Below, piece by piece: positions 7,169 through 16,828 of a stretch of 64,000 nucleotides of DNA. Source of the DNA: Rubrivivax sp. (GTDB lineage Bacteria; Pseudomonadota; Gammaproteobacteria; Burkholderiales; Burkholderiaceae_C). Made by a program: the position numbers and the translations under genes. Numbering within the stretch: position 1 is the first letter of the stretch; each line of letters opens with the position of its first letter. The stretch is from the NCBI GenBank assembly GCA_027484825.1, contig JAIXSE010000001.1:161415-225414 (forward strand), given 5' to 3'. A model generated the notes under the pieces. It did no database searches and was not told the origin of the DNA. It saw only the letters and a program-made list of their open reading frames with translations.

Positions 7169-9319
7169 TCAGGCCGCCAGGCGGGAAAGGTCGGCCACGC
7201 GGTTCATGGCGTCGTGAAGACGCTTGAGCAGCGCCTGGCGGTTGGCCCGCAGTGCCGCGTCGTCCGCATTGACCATGACATGGTCGAAGAAAGCATCCAC
7301 CGGCGCCTTGAGGGCCGCCAGGGCCTTGAGGGAGCCGGCATAGTCGTGCTGCTCGAAACGCTCGTCCGCCTGCGGACCGACCGACGCCAGCGCATCCGCC
7401 AGGGCCCGCTCGGCCGCTTCCTGCAGCAGCTCGGGCTTGACCTCGGTGGGCAGCTCGCCTTCGATCTTCTTGAGAATGTTGCCCACCCGCTTGTTGGCGG
7501 CCGCGAGGGACGCGGATTCGGGCAGCGCCGCAAAGCTGCGCACCGCCTCCAGGCGACGCGGGATGTCGCCCAGCCGGGCCGGCGACAGCGCCAGCACGGC
7601 ATCGACTTCCTGAGCGCTGAAGCCCTGGTCGCGCAGACTGACCGCCAGGCGGTCGGCGAAGAAGTTCAGCAGCGCCTCGCTTGGGTCCTGGATGAGCTCG
7701 CCAAAGGCGGGCACGGCCGACTGGATCAGCGCCGGCAGCTCCAGTGGGAGGTTCTTCTCGACCAGGATGCGGATCACCCCCAGCGCATGACGGCGCAGGG
7801 CAAACGGGTCCTTGTCGCCCGTGGGCAACTGGCCGATGCCGAACAGGCCGACCAGGGTCTCGAGCTTGTCCGCCAGCGCCACGACCGTGCCGGTGTGGTT
7901 GCGCGGCAGCGCGTCGCCGGCAAAACGCGGCTTGTAGTGGTCTTCAATGGCGATGGCGACACCGTCGCGCAGGCCTTCATGACGGGCGTAGTAGCCGCCC
8001 ATGATGCCCTGCAGCTCGGGGAACTCGCCGACCATGTCGGTCAGCAGGTCGGCCTTGGCCAGCAGCGAGGCTTCCTTGACCTTGCTGTCCAGCACATCGA
8101 ATTCGTCCTTGGCTTCCACCGTGTAGGGCAGCGTGGCCATGCGCAGCTGGTTGACGATGCCGTGGGCAATCGCCCGCACCCGCTCGCTGCGATCGCCCTG
8201 GCTGCCCAGCTTGCCGTGGTAGACCACCTTGCCCAGGCCGCCCACCCGGTCCGCCAGGGTGCGCTTGCGGTCCTGGTCGAAGAAGAACTTGGCATCGGCC
8301 AGGCGCGGGCGCACCACACGCTCGTTGCCTTCAATGACGGCGCTGGCATCGTCCGGATGGATGTTGCTCACCACCAGGAAGTGATTCGTCAGCTTGCCGT
8401 GGCTGTCCAGCAGCGGGAAGTACTTCTGGTTGGCCTTCATCGTGAGGATGAGGCATTCCTGCGGCACGGCCAGGAATTCGGATTCGAATTGGCAGGCCAG
8501 CACATTGGGCAGCTCGACCAGCGCGCAGACTTCGTCCAGCAGCTCCGGCGCGTCGATCGGGGTGAGGCCCAGCGGCTCGGCCTTGGCCTGCAACTGGCGG
8601 ACGATGTCCGCGCGGCGCTGCTCGAACGACACGATGACCGCGCCCTCTTCCCGCAGCTGCTGCGCGTAGGTGTCGGCCTGACGCAGCTCGATCTGCGCCT
8701 GACGGGCTTCGAATCGATGGCCGCGGGTGGTCCGGCCGGCCTGCAGGCCCAGGGCCGAAATGGGCACGACCGCGTCCCCATGCAGGGCCACCAGGCCGTG
8801 GGCGGGACGCACGAACTTCACGTCGCTCCAGCCATCGGCCAGCTGATAGGTCATGACCTTGGGAATGGGCAGGCGCGCGAGCGAGTCGTCCAGCGCCTTC
8901 TGCAGGCCTTGCGCAAGCGTCACACCGGGCACGACCGTGTCCAGGAACAGGGCTTCGGCCTTGCCGTCCGGCGCGCGCTTGAGCTGCGGCACCACCGAGG
9001 CGTCCGCACCGGCTGCGGCCAGCTTCTTCAGCAGCGCCGGCGTGGGCTGGCCGGCGGCGTCCAGGGCCACGCTGACCGGCATCAGCTTTTGCTGCACCGC
9101 ACGGTCGGCCGCCTTGTCCGCCACCTGGCTGATGTGCACCGCCAGACGACGCGGCGTCGCAAAGGGGGTGACCACGGCATCGGCCCCGGCCAGGCCCTGG
9201 CCGCGCAGGCTGTCGGCCAGCACCGCGGCAAAGGACTCACCGAGCTTCTTCAGCGCCTTGGGCGGAAGTTCCTCGACAAACAGTTCAACGAGCAAAGGGG
9301 AGGTGGAGAGTGGGCTCAT
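7169..9319 (-). CDS. glyS: Glycine--tRNA ligase beta subunit
   Basis: This 716-residue protein is the large subunit of the bacterial alpha2-beta2 glycyl-tRNA synthetase, responsible for tRNA recognition. The N-terminus LLVELFVEELPPKALKKLGESF is diagnostic, followed by FATPRRLAVHI, and later by an HD-like region (VYHGKLGSQGDRSERV, YYARHEGL) and the C-terminal anticodon-binding part (DPFALRRHALGVIRIL, FFDHVMVNADD). Length is normal. It follows glyQ by 14 bases and must be cotranslated with it. Confidence 0.96.
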   Translation of the reverse strand: MSPLSTSPLLVELFVEELPPKALKKLGESFAAVLADSLRGQGLAGADAVVTPFATPRRLAVHISQVADKAADRAVQQKLMPVSVALDAAGQPTPALLKKLAAAGADASVVPQLKRAPDGKAEALFLDTVVPGVTLAQGLQKALDDSLARLPIPKVMTYQLADGWSDVKFVRPAHGLVALHGDAVVPISALGLQAGRTTRGHRFEARQAQIELRQADTYAQQLREEGAVIVSFEQRRADIVRQLQAKAEPLGLTPIDAPELLDEVCALVELPNVLACQFESEFLAVPQECLILTMKANQKYFPLLDSHGKLTNHFLVVSNIHPDDASAVIEGNERVVRPRLADAKFFFDQDRKRTLADRVGGLGKVVYHGKLGSQGDRSERVRAIAHGIVNQLRMATLPYTVEAKDEFDVLDSKVKEASLLAKADLLTDMVGEFPELQGIMGGYYARHEGLRDGVAIAIEDHYKPRFAGDALPRNHTGTVVALADKLETLVGLFGIGQLPTGDKDPFALRRHALGVIRILVEKNLPLELPALIQSAVPAFGELIQDPSEALLNFFADRLAVSLRDQGFSAQEVDAVLALSPARLGDIPRRLEAVRSFAALPESASLAAANKRVGNILKKIEGELPTEVKPELLQEAAERALADALASVGPQADERFEQHDYAGSLKALAALKAPVDAFFDHVMVNADDAALRANRQALLKRLHDAMNRVADLSRLAA

Positions 9320-9333
9320 GTCGGTCGTCGGGC

Positions 9334-10287
9334 TCAGGCCGCCTTCTTGTCGCTGTTCTTCTTCTCGATCTGGGCGAGCACGTCGTCCGCCCAGTCCTTG
9401 GGCGCCATCGGGAAGCCCAGTCGCGCGCGGCTGTCCACATAGCTCTGCGCCACGGCACGGGCCAGGTTGCGGATGCGGCCGATGTAGGCGGCACGCTCGG
9501 TCACGCTGATGGCGCCCCGGGCGTCGAGCAGGTTGAAGGTGTGGCCGGCCTTGAGCAGTTGCTCATAGGCGGGCAGTGCCAGCTGTTGCTCCATCAGGAA
9601 CTTGGACTGCTTTTCGTGGGCGCCGAAGGCCTGCAGCAGGAAGTCGACGTCGCTGTATTCGAAGTTGTAGGTGGACTGCTCCACCTCGTTCTGGTGGAAG
9701 ACGTCCCCGTAGGTCAGCACACGGCCGGAGGGCGAGGTGGCGTCCGAATAGACCAGGTCGTAGACCGAGGCCTTGTTCTGCAGATACATAGCCAGCCGTT
9801 CCAGACCGTAGGTGATCTCGCCGGTGATGGGCTTGCAGTCGATGCCGCCGACCTGCTGGAAGTAGGTGAACTGCGTGACTTCCATGCCGTTGAGCCAGAC
9901 TTCCCAGCCCAGGCCCCAGCAGCCGAGGGTGGGGTTCTCCCAGTCGTCCTCGACAAAGCGCACGTCGTTCTTCTTCAGGTCCAGGCCCAGCGCTTCCAGC
10001 GAACCCAGATAAAGCTCCAGGATGTTGTCCGGCGCCGGCTTAAGCACGACCTGGTACTGGTAGTAGTGCTGCAGCCGGTTGGGATTCTCGCCATAACGGC
10101 CGTCCTTGGGACGGCGGCTGGGCTGCACATAGGCGGCCTTCCAGGGCTCCGGACCGAGCGCGCGCAGGAATGTGGCGGTGTGACTGGTGCCCGCGCCGAC
10201 TTCCATGTCGTAGGGTTGCAGCAAGGCACAGCCTTGCTTGGACCAGTATTCCTGCAGGCGAAGAATCATTTGCTGGAAAGTCAGCAT
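9334..10287 (-). CDS. glyQ: Glycine--tRNA ligase alpha subunit
   Basis: This 317-residue protein carries the catalytic class II core that activates glycine. It begins [20 protein letters not shown] and contains [47 protein letters not shown] and [20 protein letters not shown], all highly conserved in GlyQ. Length is slightly above E. coli GlyQ (303 aa) because of the charged tail KKNSDKKAA. It lies 72 bases after lnt and heads the glyQ-glyS-gmhB-plsC run. Confidence 0.97.
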   Translation of the reverse strand: MLTFQQMILRLQEYWSKQGCALLQPYDMEVGAGTSHTATFLRALGPEPWKAAYVQPSRRPKDGRYGENPNRLQHYYQYQVVLKPAPDNILELYLGSLEALGLDLKKNDVRFVEDDWENPTLGCWGLGWEVWLNGMEVTQFTYFQQVGGIDCKPITGEITYGLERLAMYLQNKASVYDLVYSDATSPSGRVLTYGDVFHQNEVEQSTYNFEYSDVDFLLQAFGAHEKQSKFLMEQQLALPAYEQLLKAGHTFNLLDARGAISVTERAAYIGRIRNLARAVAQSYVDSRARLGFPMAPKDWADDVLAQIEKKNSDKKAA

Positions 10288-10359
10288 GGAGCATCGACCC
10301 CTGGACGACGGGGCATATTGGAGAAAGGGCCCATTCTAGGGAAGTTCTGGCCGACGGGG

Positions 10360-11895
10360 TCAGCGCATCAGCCGACCGTCGCGCCGGTTCCGCCGCCCTG
10401 CCAGCCAGCCCGGCAGCACACCCAGCACCGCCACCAGCCACAGCGGCCACAGGCCTGCCGCCGCCAGCCAGCGCGCATACGGGGTCTCGCCGCGTCGGCC
10501 CTGCACCGTCACCTCCAGCACACCGGCCTGCTCCGCCGGAAGACGGGCCCTCACCTGCCCTTCATGGTCCACCAGCGCCGTGGCGCCGGTATTGGTCGCG
10601 CGTACGACCGGGCGCTGGAACTCCAGCGCCCGCATCTGCGAGAACTGCAGATGCTGGTCCTGCACCATGCGCGGCCCGAACCAGGCCAGGTTGCTGGCGT
10701 TGACAAAGACGGTGGCGGACGCCTCGCCCTGGTCCAGGGCGCTGGCCACCACGTCCTCGCCGAACAGATCCTCATAGCAGATCAGCGGACGCAGCCGCTG
10801 CCCGCCCAGCACCAGCGCGCGCTGATGGGTGCCGTGGGCCTGGTCATCCATCGGAATGCGCATGGCGCGGACAAACCAGTGAAAGCCCGGCGGGATGAAC
10901 TCCCCGAAGGGCAGCAGATGCCGCTTGCCATAGTCGTAGGGCTGCGGCACGCCCAGGGCGACCAGGGAGTTCACAAACCCTTCCTGCTCATTGCCCAGGA
11001 AGGTGCCCAGCAGCAAGGGGCGCTGCTGCGCGGCCTGCTGCAAGCGTGCCACCGAGGTCGGCTCCAGCCAGGCCAGCGGCAGCGGCAGCACCGATTCCGG
11101 CGTGATCACCACCTGGCCACGGGCGGATTCGACCAGCGCCGACAAGCGGTTCAGGTTGTCGTCGAAGCGGTCCTTGTCGAATTTCTGGTCCTGCGGGATG
11201 TTGGGCTGCACCAGGGAGACCGCCAGGGCTCCGGCCGGCTGGGTGAATTCGGTCGGCAGCATCTGGCCCAAGGAGACCAGGATCAGCCCGGCCCCCAGCA
11301 GTCGCCAAACACCGCACGCCAGTGCGGCGGCCAGCACGGCCGACAGGCCGGCAATGCCGTAGACGCCGATCCACGGTGCAAACACGGCCAGCGGCCCCTG
11401 GGTGTGGGCATAGCCGCTGGCAATCCATGGAAAGCCGGTGAGCAGCGTGGCCCGGCCCAGTTCGGCCGCCAGCCACAGGGCCGCAGCGCCCAGCACGCGG
11501 GTCCAGGGCGGGCCGGACAGCCGCGCCGACAGGCCCAGCGCCAGGGCGTAATACAACGACAGGAAGGCCGCCAGCAAGAGCACCGCCAGCGCCGACACGG
11601 CCGCCGGCAGATGACCGAAGTCATGCATGCTGATGTAGAGCCACCAGAGCCCGGAGGCCAGCCAGCCGATGCCGAACAGACCGCCCAGCAAGGCGGCGCG
11701 GCGGGGACGACTCTGCAGCGCCGCCCAGAACAGCCAGGCCAGGGCCAGCGGCTGAAGCCACCAGGCCGGGCTGGGCGCAAAGGACCCGGTATGCAGCACA
11801 CCCACCAGCAGCGCCAGCAGCGGATGACGCAGCGCAGCCAGACGCGCCGGGGCGGGCAGACCGCCCTGCCGGAGAGTGACACCCGCGCTGCGCAT
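10360..11895 (-). CDS. lnt: Apolipoprotein N-acyltransferase
   Basis: This 511-residue inner-membrane enzyme adds the third acyl chain to the N-terminal cysteine of lipoproteins. Residues 1-220 hold several membrane helices. The periplasmic nitrilase domain follows, with the catalytic triad visible: Glu267 in VVITPESVLP, Lys324 in YGKRHLLPFGEF and Cys373 in LICYEDLFGE. Its ATG shares one base with the corC stop (TGATG), the classic ybeX-lnt coupling. Length is that of E. coli Lnt (512 aa). Confidence 0.95.
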   Translation of the reverse strand: MRSAGVTLRQGGLPAPARLAALRHPLLALLVGVLHTGSFAPSPAWWLQPLALAWLFWAALQSRPRRAALLGGLFGIGWLASGLWWLYISMHDFGHLPAAVSALAVLLLAAFLSLYYALALGLSARLSGPPWTRVLGAAALWLAAELGRATLLTGFPWIASGYAHTQGPLAVFAPWIGVYGIAGLSAVLAAALACGVWRLLGAGLILVSLGQMLPTEFTQPAGALAVSLVQPNIPQDQKFDKDRFDDNLNRLSALVESARGQVVITPESVLPLPLAWLEPTSVARLQQAAQQRPLLLGTFLGNEQEGFVNSLVALGVPQPYDYGKRHLLPFGEFIPPGFHWFVRAMRIPMDDQAHGTHQRALVLGGQRLRPLICYEDLFGEDVVASALDQGEASATVFVNASNLAWFGPRMVQDQHLQFSQMRALEFQRPVVRATNTGATALVDHEGQVRARLPAEQAGVLEVTVQGRRGETPYARWLAAAGLWPLWLVAVLGVLPGWLAGRRNRRDGRLMR

Positions 11896-12833
11896 CAGCC
11901 GCTGCTGTCGTCCGCTTCGGTGGCGGGCGCGCGGATGACCTTGAACCAGCGCACCGCGCCGCCGCGGTTGATCATCACCGCAAAGCGCAGACCGGCCAGA
12001 TCGACCGACTCTCCCCGGCGGGGCACGCGGCCATGCTCATGGGCGACCATGCCGCCGATGGTGTCGAAGTCCTGATCGGGCAGATTCAGGCCGAAGGCCT
12101 CGTTGACCGCCCCGATGGTGGCGTCTCCGGCCACCCGGAAGCTGCCGTCCGCCAGGGTGTAGATGCCGGCATCGCTGTGGCCGACGTCGAATTCGTCCTC
12201 GATCTCGCCGACGATCTCCTCCAGCACATCCTCGATGGTGATCAGGCCGGCGGTGTTGCCGAACTCGTCGATCACGATGGCCAGATGGTTGCGGTTGGAG
12301 CGGAAATCCCGCAGCAATTCGTTCAGGCCCTTGCTCTCAGGCACGAAAACTGCCGGGCGCAGCAAGGCACGCAGGTTCAGCTCGGGCGCCCGCTGGAGCT
12401 TGAGCAGATCCTTGGCGAGCAAAATGCCGATGATGTTGTCCCGCTGTCCGTCATAGACGGGGAAGCGGGAATGGCCGGTGTCGATCACCGCACCCAGCAG
12501 TTCATCCACACTGGCGTGGATGTCCAGCAGGTCCATGCGGGGCGCTGCCACCATCACATCGCCGGCACTGAGCTCGGCCATGCGCAGCACACCTTCCAGC
12601 ATCTGCCGGGATTCGGGCGCGATGAGCTCACGTTCTTCGGCCTCCGCCAGGGTCTCCATCAACTCGCTGGTGGAGTCGGGACCCGGATGGAGGAATTCAA
12701 GGACGCGGTCCAGCAGACCGCGATGGTCGTTGCCACGCCCGCCATGTTTGGCGGGCCGACTAGGCTGAGGTTCAGACACTGCAGTGTGTGCCGTGGTGGA
12801 GGAGGCGTCAGAATAACGCATTGACATTGACAT
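11895..12833 (-). CDS. corC: CorC/YbeX-type CBS-domain protein
   Basis: A 312-residue cytosolic protein with two CBS domains (DVMVAAPRMDLLDIHASVDELLGAVIDTGHSRFPVYDGQRDNIIGIL, then NRNHLAIVIDEFGNTAGLITIEDVLEEIVGEIEDEFD) and a C-terminal CorC/HlyC domain. Members are linked to magnesium/cobalt efflux and to ribosome maturation. The start is one of three ATGs at 12833, 12827 and 12821 (MSMSM); I take the first. It is divergent from the CobW GTPase with a 66-bp gap, so the promoter of the lnt run probably lies there. Confidence 0.9.
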   Translation of the reverse strand: MSMSMRYSDASSTTAHTAVSEPQPSRPAKHGGRGNDHRGLLDRVLEFLHPGPDSTSELMETLAEAEERELIAPESRQMLEGVLRMAELSAGDVMVAAPRMDLLDIHASVDELLGAVIDTGHSRFPVYDGQRDNIIGILLAKDLLKLQRAPELNLRALLRPAVFVPESKGLNELLRDFRSNRNHLAIVIDEFGNTAGLITIEDVLEEIVGEIEDEFDVGHSDAGIYTLADGSFRVAGDATIGAVNEAFGLNLPDQDFDTIGGMVAHEHGRVPRRGESVDLAGLRFAVMINRGGAVRWFKVIRAPATEADDSSG

Positions 12834-12899
12834 TCGCTTGAAACACCGCCCTTCGCCCCCATTTGCCGGGCCCAAGCCACCTACTTTTGCTTGTACACC

Positions 12900-14027
12900 A
12901 TGTCGACAGCATCGAATGACACCGCGGGCGCACCGTCCGGCGCCCCCAGCCTGATCCCCGCCACCATCCTCACCGGCTTCCTGGGATCCGGCAAGACGAC
13001 GCTGCTCAAGCGTGTACTGACCGAGACCCACGGCCAGAAGATCGCCGTGATCGAAAACGAGTTCGGCGAAGAGAACATCGACAACGACATCCTGGTGAGC
13101 GACACCCAGGAGCAGATCATCCAGCTGAGCAACGGCTGCGTCTGCTGCACCATCCGCGAAGACCTGCGCACCACCCTGGCCGATCTGGCCCGGCGCCGCC
13201 GCACCGGCGAACTGGACTTCGAGCGGGTGGTGATCGAGACCACCGGCCTGGCCGACCCCGGCCCGGTGGCCCAGACCTTCTTCATGGACGACGAGATCGC
13301 CGAAACCTTCCTGCTGGACTCCATCCTGACCCTGGTGGACGCCAAGCATGCGGGCGACCAGCTCGACACCCGCCAGGAAGCCCGCCGGCAGGTCGGTTTT
13401 GCCGACCAGATCTTCCTGAGCAAGACCGACCTGGTGGACGAAGCCGCGGTGGACGCCCTGACCCACCGCCTCAAGCACATGAATCCCCGCGCACCGCAGC
13501 GCCGTGTGCATTTCGGCGAAGTGCCGATTTCCGAGGTGTTCGACCTGCGCGGCTTCAATCTGAATGCCAAACTGGAGATCGACCCCGAGTTCCTCAGCGT
13601 GGACGAGCATGACCATGGTCACGATCACGGGCACGACCACCATGGGCATGATCACGGTCATGACCATGACCATGACCACGACCATGAGCACGGGGAGCAC
13701 TGCAACCACCCGCACCACCATCATCACGACGATGACGTGAAATCTTTCGTCTTCCGCTCCGATCGGCCCTTCAATCCGGCCAAGCTGGAGGACTTCCTGG
13801 GGGCGATCGTGCAGGTCTACGGCCCCAAGATGCTGCGTTACAAGGGGGTCCTGAACATGAAGGGCACCGACAAAAAGGTCATTTTCCAGGGCGTGCACCA
13901 GCTGATGGGCTCCGACCTGGGCCCCAAGTGGGCGCCGGAAGAACCCAGAATCAGCAAATTGGTGTTCATTGGCATTGATTTGCCGAAAGACATCCTGCTT
14001 CAGGGGCTGGAAGGCTGTCTGGCTTAG
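12900..14027 (+). CDS. CobW/COG0523-family GTPase with His-rich loop
   Basis: A 375-residue G3E GTPase. The P-loop GFLGSGKTTLLKRVL is near residue 27, the metal-binding CVCC motif (NGCVCCTIREDL) near residue 80, and the guanine-specificity motif SKTD follows. Between residues about 235 and 285 there is a long His/Asp run, then the CobW C-terminal domain (KSFVFRSDRPFNPAKLEDFL). Such proteins deliver zinc, cobalt or other metals to client enzymes; the client cannot be told here. The ATG at 12900 is preferred over a TTG at 12891. No Zur-like palindrome is evident upstream. Confidence 0.88.
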   Translation: MSTASNDTAGAPSGAPSLIPATILTGFLGSGKTTLLKRVLTETHGQKIAVIENEFGEENIDNDILVSDTQEQIIQLSNGCVCCTIREDLRTTLADLARRRRTGELDFERVVIETTGLADPGPVAQTFFMDDEIAETFLLDSILTLVDAKHAGDQLDTRQEARRQVGFADQIFLSKTDLVDEAAVDALTHRLKHMNPRAPQRRVHFGEVPISEVFDLRGFNLNAKLEIDPEFLSVDEHDHGHDHGHDHHGHDHGHDHDHDHDHEHGEHCNHPHHHHHDDDVKSFVFRSDRPFNPAKLEDFLGAIVQVYGPKMLRYKGVLNMKGTDKKVIFQGVHQLMGSDLGPKWAPEEPRISKLVFIGIDLPKDILLQGLEGCLA

Positions 14028-14202
14028 TGACACACTCTTTGATCGGTCCGGACTCAAGGACGTGGCTACAATCCGCCGCGCCGAAGACCGGACTGGCAGG
14101 TCCGCCCTCACGGATCGGGAATCGTCCCGAACCCGGGCGGCTGAGCCCGGGTGGGCGCGCCGCCACCCACAAGCAGGTATAAAGAGCCGCTAGGAGAGTA
14201 AC

Positions 14203-14856
14203 GTGAGCAAGACCCCGGCCTCCAAGACCAGTGCACCGAAGGCAGGCACCAAGGTTGCCAAGCCTGCGGCGGCCAATGCCGCAAGTAGCGCTGACGCCCT
14301 CGAGGCGGACGCTCCCGACAGTTCGGTCGCCACGCTGGACGCGCCCGTCCAGCGCTCGACTGCCTCCTCAACCTTGAATCAGAACCCCCGCACCGCCGTG
14401 AAAGCCGACCCCAAACTCGCCAACGCCTGGAAATCCAAGCCCGGTGCTGAACTGACTGACGCTGAAGTGCTGGCCATGCCGGACAGCGAGTACATGAACG
14501 ACAAGCAGGTGGAATTCTTCCGCGCCAAGCTGACCCAGCTCAAGGAAGACATCCTGTCCAATGCCGGTGAAACCACCGAGCATCTGCGTGAAGACACCTC
14601 CATCGTCCCCGACCCGGCCGACCGCGCCACCATCGAGGAAGAGCACGCCCTGGAACTGCGCACCCGCGACCGCGAACGCAAGCTGCTCAAGAAGATCATG
14701 CAGTCGCTGACCCGTCTGGACAGCGGCGAATACGGTTACTGCGACGAAACCGGCGAACCGATCGGCCTGGGCCGCTTGATCGCCCGTCCGACCGCCACCC
14801 TGTCGCTGGAAGCCCAGCAGCGTCGCGAACTCAAGCAGAAGATGTTCGGGGACTGA
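14203..14856 (+). CDS. dksA: RNA polymerase-binding factor DksA, single-cysteine form
   Basis: A 217-residue DksA. The coiled-coil tip DPADRATIEEEHALE keeps both acidic residues (Asp137, Asp140) needed for work with ppGpp at the RNA polymerase secondary channel. The globular part reads YGYCDETGEPIGLGRLIARPTATL: only Cys180 remains of the four zinc-binding cysteines found in E. coli. The first about 65 residues form a Ser/Ala/Lys-rich extension absent from E. coli DksA (151 aa). A possible -10 hexamer TACAAT is at 14067-14072, without a well-spaced -35. The next gene is the STAS protein, as in related Burkholderiales. Confidence 0.92.
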   Translation: MSKTPASKTSAPKAGTKVAKPAAANAASSADALEADAPDSSVATLDAPVQRSTASSTLNQNPRTAVKADPKLANAWKSKPGAELTDAEVLAMPDSEYMNDKQVEFFRAKLTQLKEDILSNAGETTEHLREDTSIVPDPADRATIEEEHALELRTRDRERKLLKKIMQSLTRLDSGEYGYCDETGEPIGLGRLIARPTATLSLEAQQRRELKQKMFGD

Positions 14857-14933
14857 GGTCCGACGACTGTGCTGACTGCTGCTGACCCGACCCGCATCGA
14901 TTTCCGGAACTGCCCAGAGAGAAGCCACCAAGC

Positions 14934-16676
14934 ATGACCGATCCCACCACCAAAGACGGCGAGAGCTTCTTCCGCAAGGTGGCCCGCTTCGTCGCCAACC
15001 CGACGACGGACTGGGCGGAAATCAACTCGCGTCAGGACGATCCGGAAGCTGACGCCGCAAAGGCCGAGCTGCGGGCCATGGTCGAGCGCAAGCGCCGCAA
15101 CGACTTCGTCCGCAAGCGCGAGCTGGACATGCTGCGCCGCATCCGCCGCGAGGGCCTGACCCCCGAGCAACTGGCGGCCCTGGGCGGCCATGCCACCTCC
15201 GGCATCGACGAACTGGGCCGGATCAGCGAGATCAACGGCAGCCAGACCAGCATCAAGTCCAAGATCGACCAGATCGAGCAGCAGATGGTGGGTGAGAGTT
15301 TCGCCCCCACGCAGGTCCAGGGCCAGCATCCGCCGGCCTTCTTCGAGACCAGCACCCGCCCGGTCAATTTCAATGCGACCCAGCCGGCCGATGGCATCGG
15401 CGCCCGCAGCCCGGCCTTCGCCCCGTCGCCCGCCACCGTCGAGCGGCTCGATCTCTCGCCCCCCCCGGCGGCGGCCAGCATGGGCTCCGGCCTGTCCCCG
15501 CAAAGCGCCGGTGCGGCAGCGCCCATCCCCGAGCTGAAGGCCGCCATCCCGACCCTGACCTATCCGGTCGCCGACCCGAGCGACGTGGAAGTCAACGAGG
15601 TGGTGCACGACGCCGAACTGGACGAGGCGGTGATCGCCTTCGCCAACGGCGACTATGAACACTGCGAACGCAGCCTGTCGGACCTGACGCGTGAAGGCGG
15701 CTCCCGCCACACCCATGCGGACACCTGGCTGGTGCTGTTCGACCTCTACCGCGCCACCGGCCAGCAGGCCAAGTTCGAGCATCTGGCCAACGACTACGCC
15801 CAGCAGTTCGGCCTGTCGTCCCCCCAGTGGTTCTCGCTGCCCAAGCTGGTGGCCGAGGCGGTGCAGCAGGAACGCGCCCCGCGCGGCCACAGCAACACCG
15901 TGGCCTGGTCCTGCCCGGAATATCTGGATGTGGACGGCGTGCTGCAGATGCGCAGCCGCTGCGAGAACCTGCCCCTGCCCTGGGTGCTGGACTTCCAGAA
16001 CCTGCGCCAGATCGATCCCGAAGCCTGCGCCCGCCTGCGGGAAGTCTTCCGCGCCTGGGCCCCGCAGGCCCTGGACCTGCGCTGGCTGGCCGGTGACCAC
16101 TTCTTCCAGGTCCTCAAGGACCAGGCCCCGGTCGGCGCCCGTGATGCCGACCCGGTCTACTGGATGGTGCGCCTGGAAGCGCTGCGCCTGGCCAACCGTC
16201 CGGATCAGTTCGACGAAGTCGCCATCGACTATTGCGTCACCTACGAAGTCTCCCCGCCCTCCTGGGAGAAGGCGGAGGCCCATGTGCGGGTGAGCGGCAA
16301 CAGCCTGTCCACCGCATCGCCGCAATCGTCGGTGCAACCGGCGATGGACACCGGCATCAGCTTCCTCGAATCGACCATCACCGATGCCCTCAGCACGGCG
16401 GCCCAGATGGAGCTGTCCGGCCAGTTGAGCGGCGACATCAGCGAAACCCTCAAGCTGATGACGGACCAGTTGGGCCCCGCCTCGTTGGTCAACATCGCCT
16501 GCCCCAAGCTGATCCGCCTGGACTTCATGGCCGCTGGCGACCTGCTGAACTGGGTGCTGGCCCGCCGCAGCGAGAACCGCGCCGTCCAGTTCACCGACGC
16601 GCACCGCCTGGTGGCCCTGTTCTTCGGTGCCATGGGCATCAATGAACATGCCCGGGTGAAGGTGCGGCACGTCTGA
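14934..16676 (+). CDS. STAS-domain protein, unknown function
   Basis: A 580-residue soluble protein. The N-terminal about 120 residues are charged and helical (RKVARFVANPTTDWAEI, AELRAMVERKRRNDFVRKRELDMLRRIRREGL). A Pro/Ala-rich linker follows. The middle has a helical-repeat look (AVIAFANGDYEHCERSLSDL). STAS-like halves appear at LPLPWVLDFQNLRQIDPEACARLREVFRAWA and again near the C-terminus (CPKLIRLDFMAAGDLLNWVLAR). It sits between dksA and hslV, an order I recognise from Burkholderiales, but no function has been assigned. No membrane segments or signal peptide are seen. Confidence 0.75.
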   Translation: MTDPTTKDGESFFRKVARFVANPTTDWAEINSRQDDPEADAAKAELRAMVERKRRNDFVRKRELDMLRRIRREGLTPEQLAALGGHATSGIDELGRISEINGSQTSIKSKIDQIEQQMVGESFAPTQVQGQHPPAFFETSTRPVNFNATQPADGIGARSPAFAPSPATVERLDLSPPPAAASMGSGLSPQSAGAAAPIPELKAAIPTLTYPVADPSDVEVNEVVHDAELDEAVIAFANGDYEHCERSLSDLTREGGSRHTHADTWLVLFDLYRATGQQAKFEHLANDYAQQFGLSSPQWFSLPKLVAEAVQQERAPRGHSNTVAWSCPEYLDVDGVLQMRSRCENLPLPWVLDFQNLRQIDPEACARLREVFRAWAPQALDLRWLAGDHFFQVLKDQAPVGARDADPVYWMVRLEALRLANRPDQFDEVAIDYCVTYEVSPPSWEKAEAHVRVSGNSLSTASPQSSVQPAMDTGISFLESTITDALSTAAQMELSGQLSGDISETLKLMTDQLGPASLVNIACPKLIRLDFMAAGDLLNWVLARRSENRAVQFTDAHRLVALFFGAMGINEHARVKVRHV

Positions 16677-16828
16677 TCTTGCGGCAGGTCTGATCGATCC
16701 GGCGTGCAGGGCGCACAACCCTGACGCCGTATCCACTTGCATGCACTTCCCCTCTTGTGATTGCGGCAACCGCCCCACACTTGGCATCTCCAAGGCTGTA
16801 TTTCCAAGGCTGTTTGCCCGGCTCCGCC

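Noticed and set aside
7082..9442. A 786-codon open frame on the plus strand
   Set aside because: Antisense to glyS; no domain recognised.
9310..12075. A 921-codon open frame on the plus strand
   Set aside because: Antisense shadow of glyQ, lnt and the end of corC; composition is Arg/Gln/Gly-rich and matches no family.
14039..14072. A -35/-10 promoter for dksA
   Set aside because: TTGATC and TACAAT are 22 bases apart, too far for a standard sigma-70 promoter; only the -10 is noted.
12834..14111. N-terminal extension of corC by 426 codons
   Set aside because: It would be antisense to the well-supported CobW gene; the CorC family begins near 12833.
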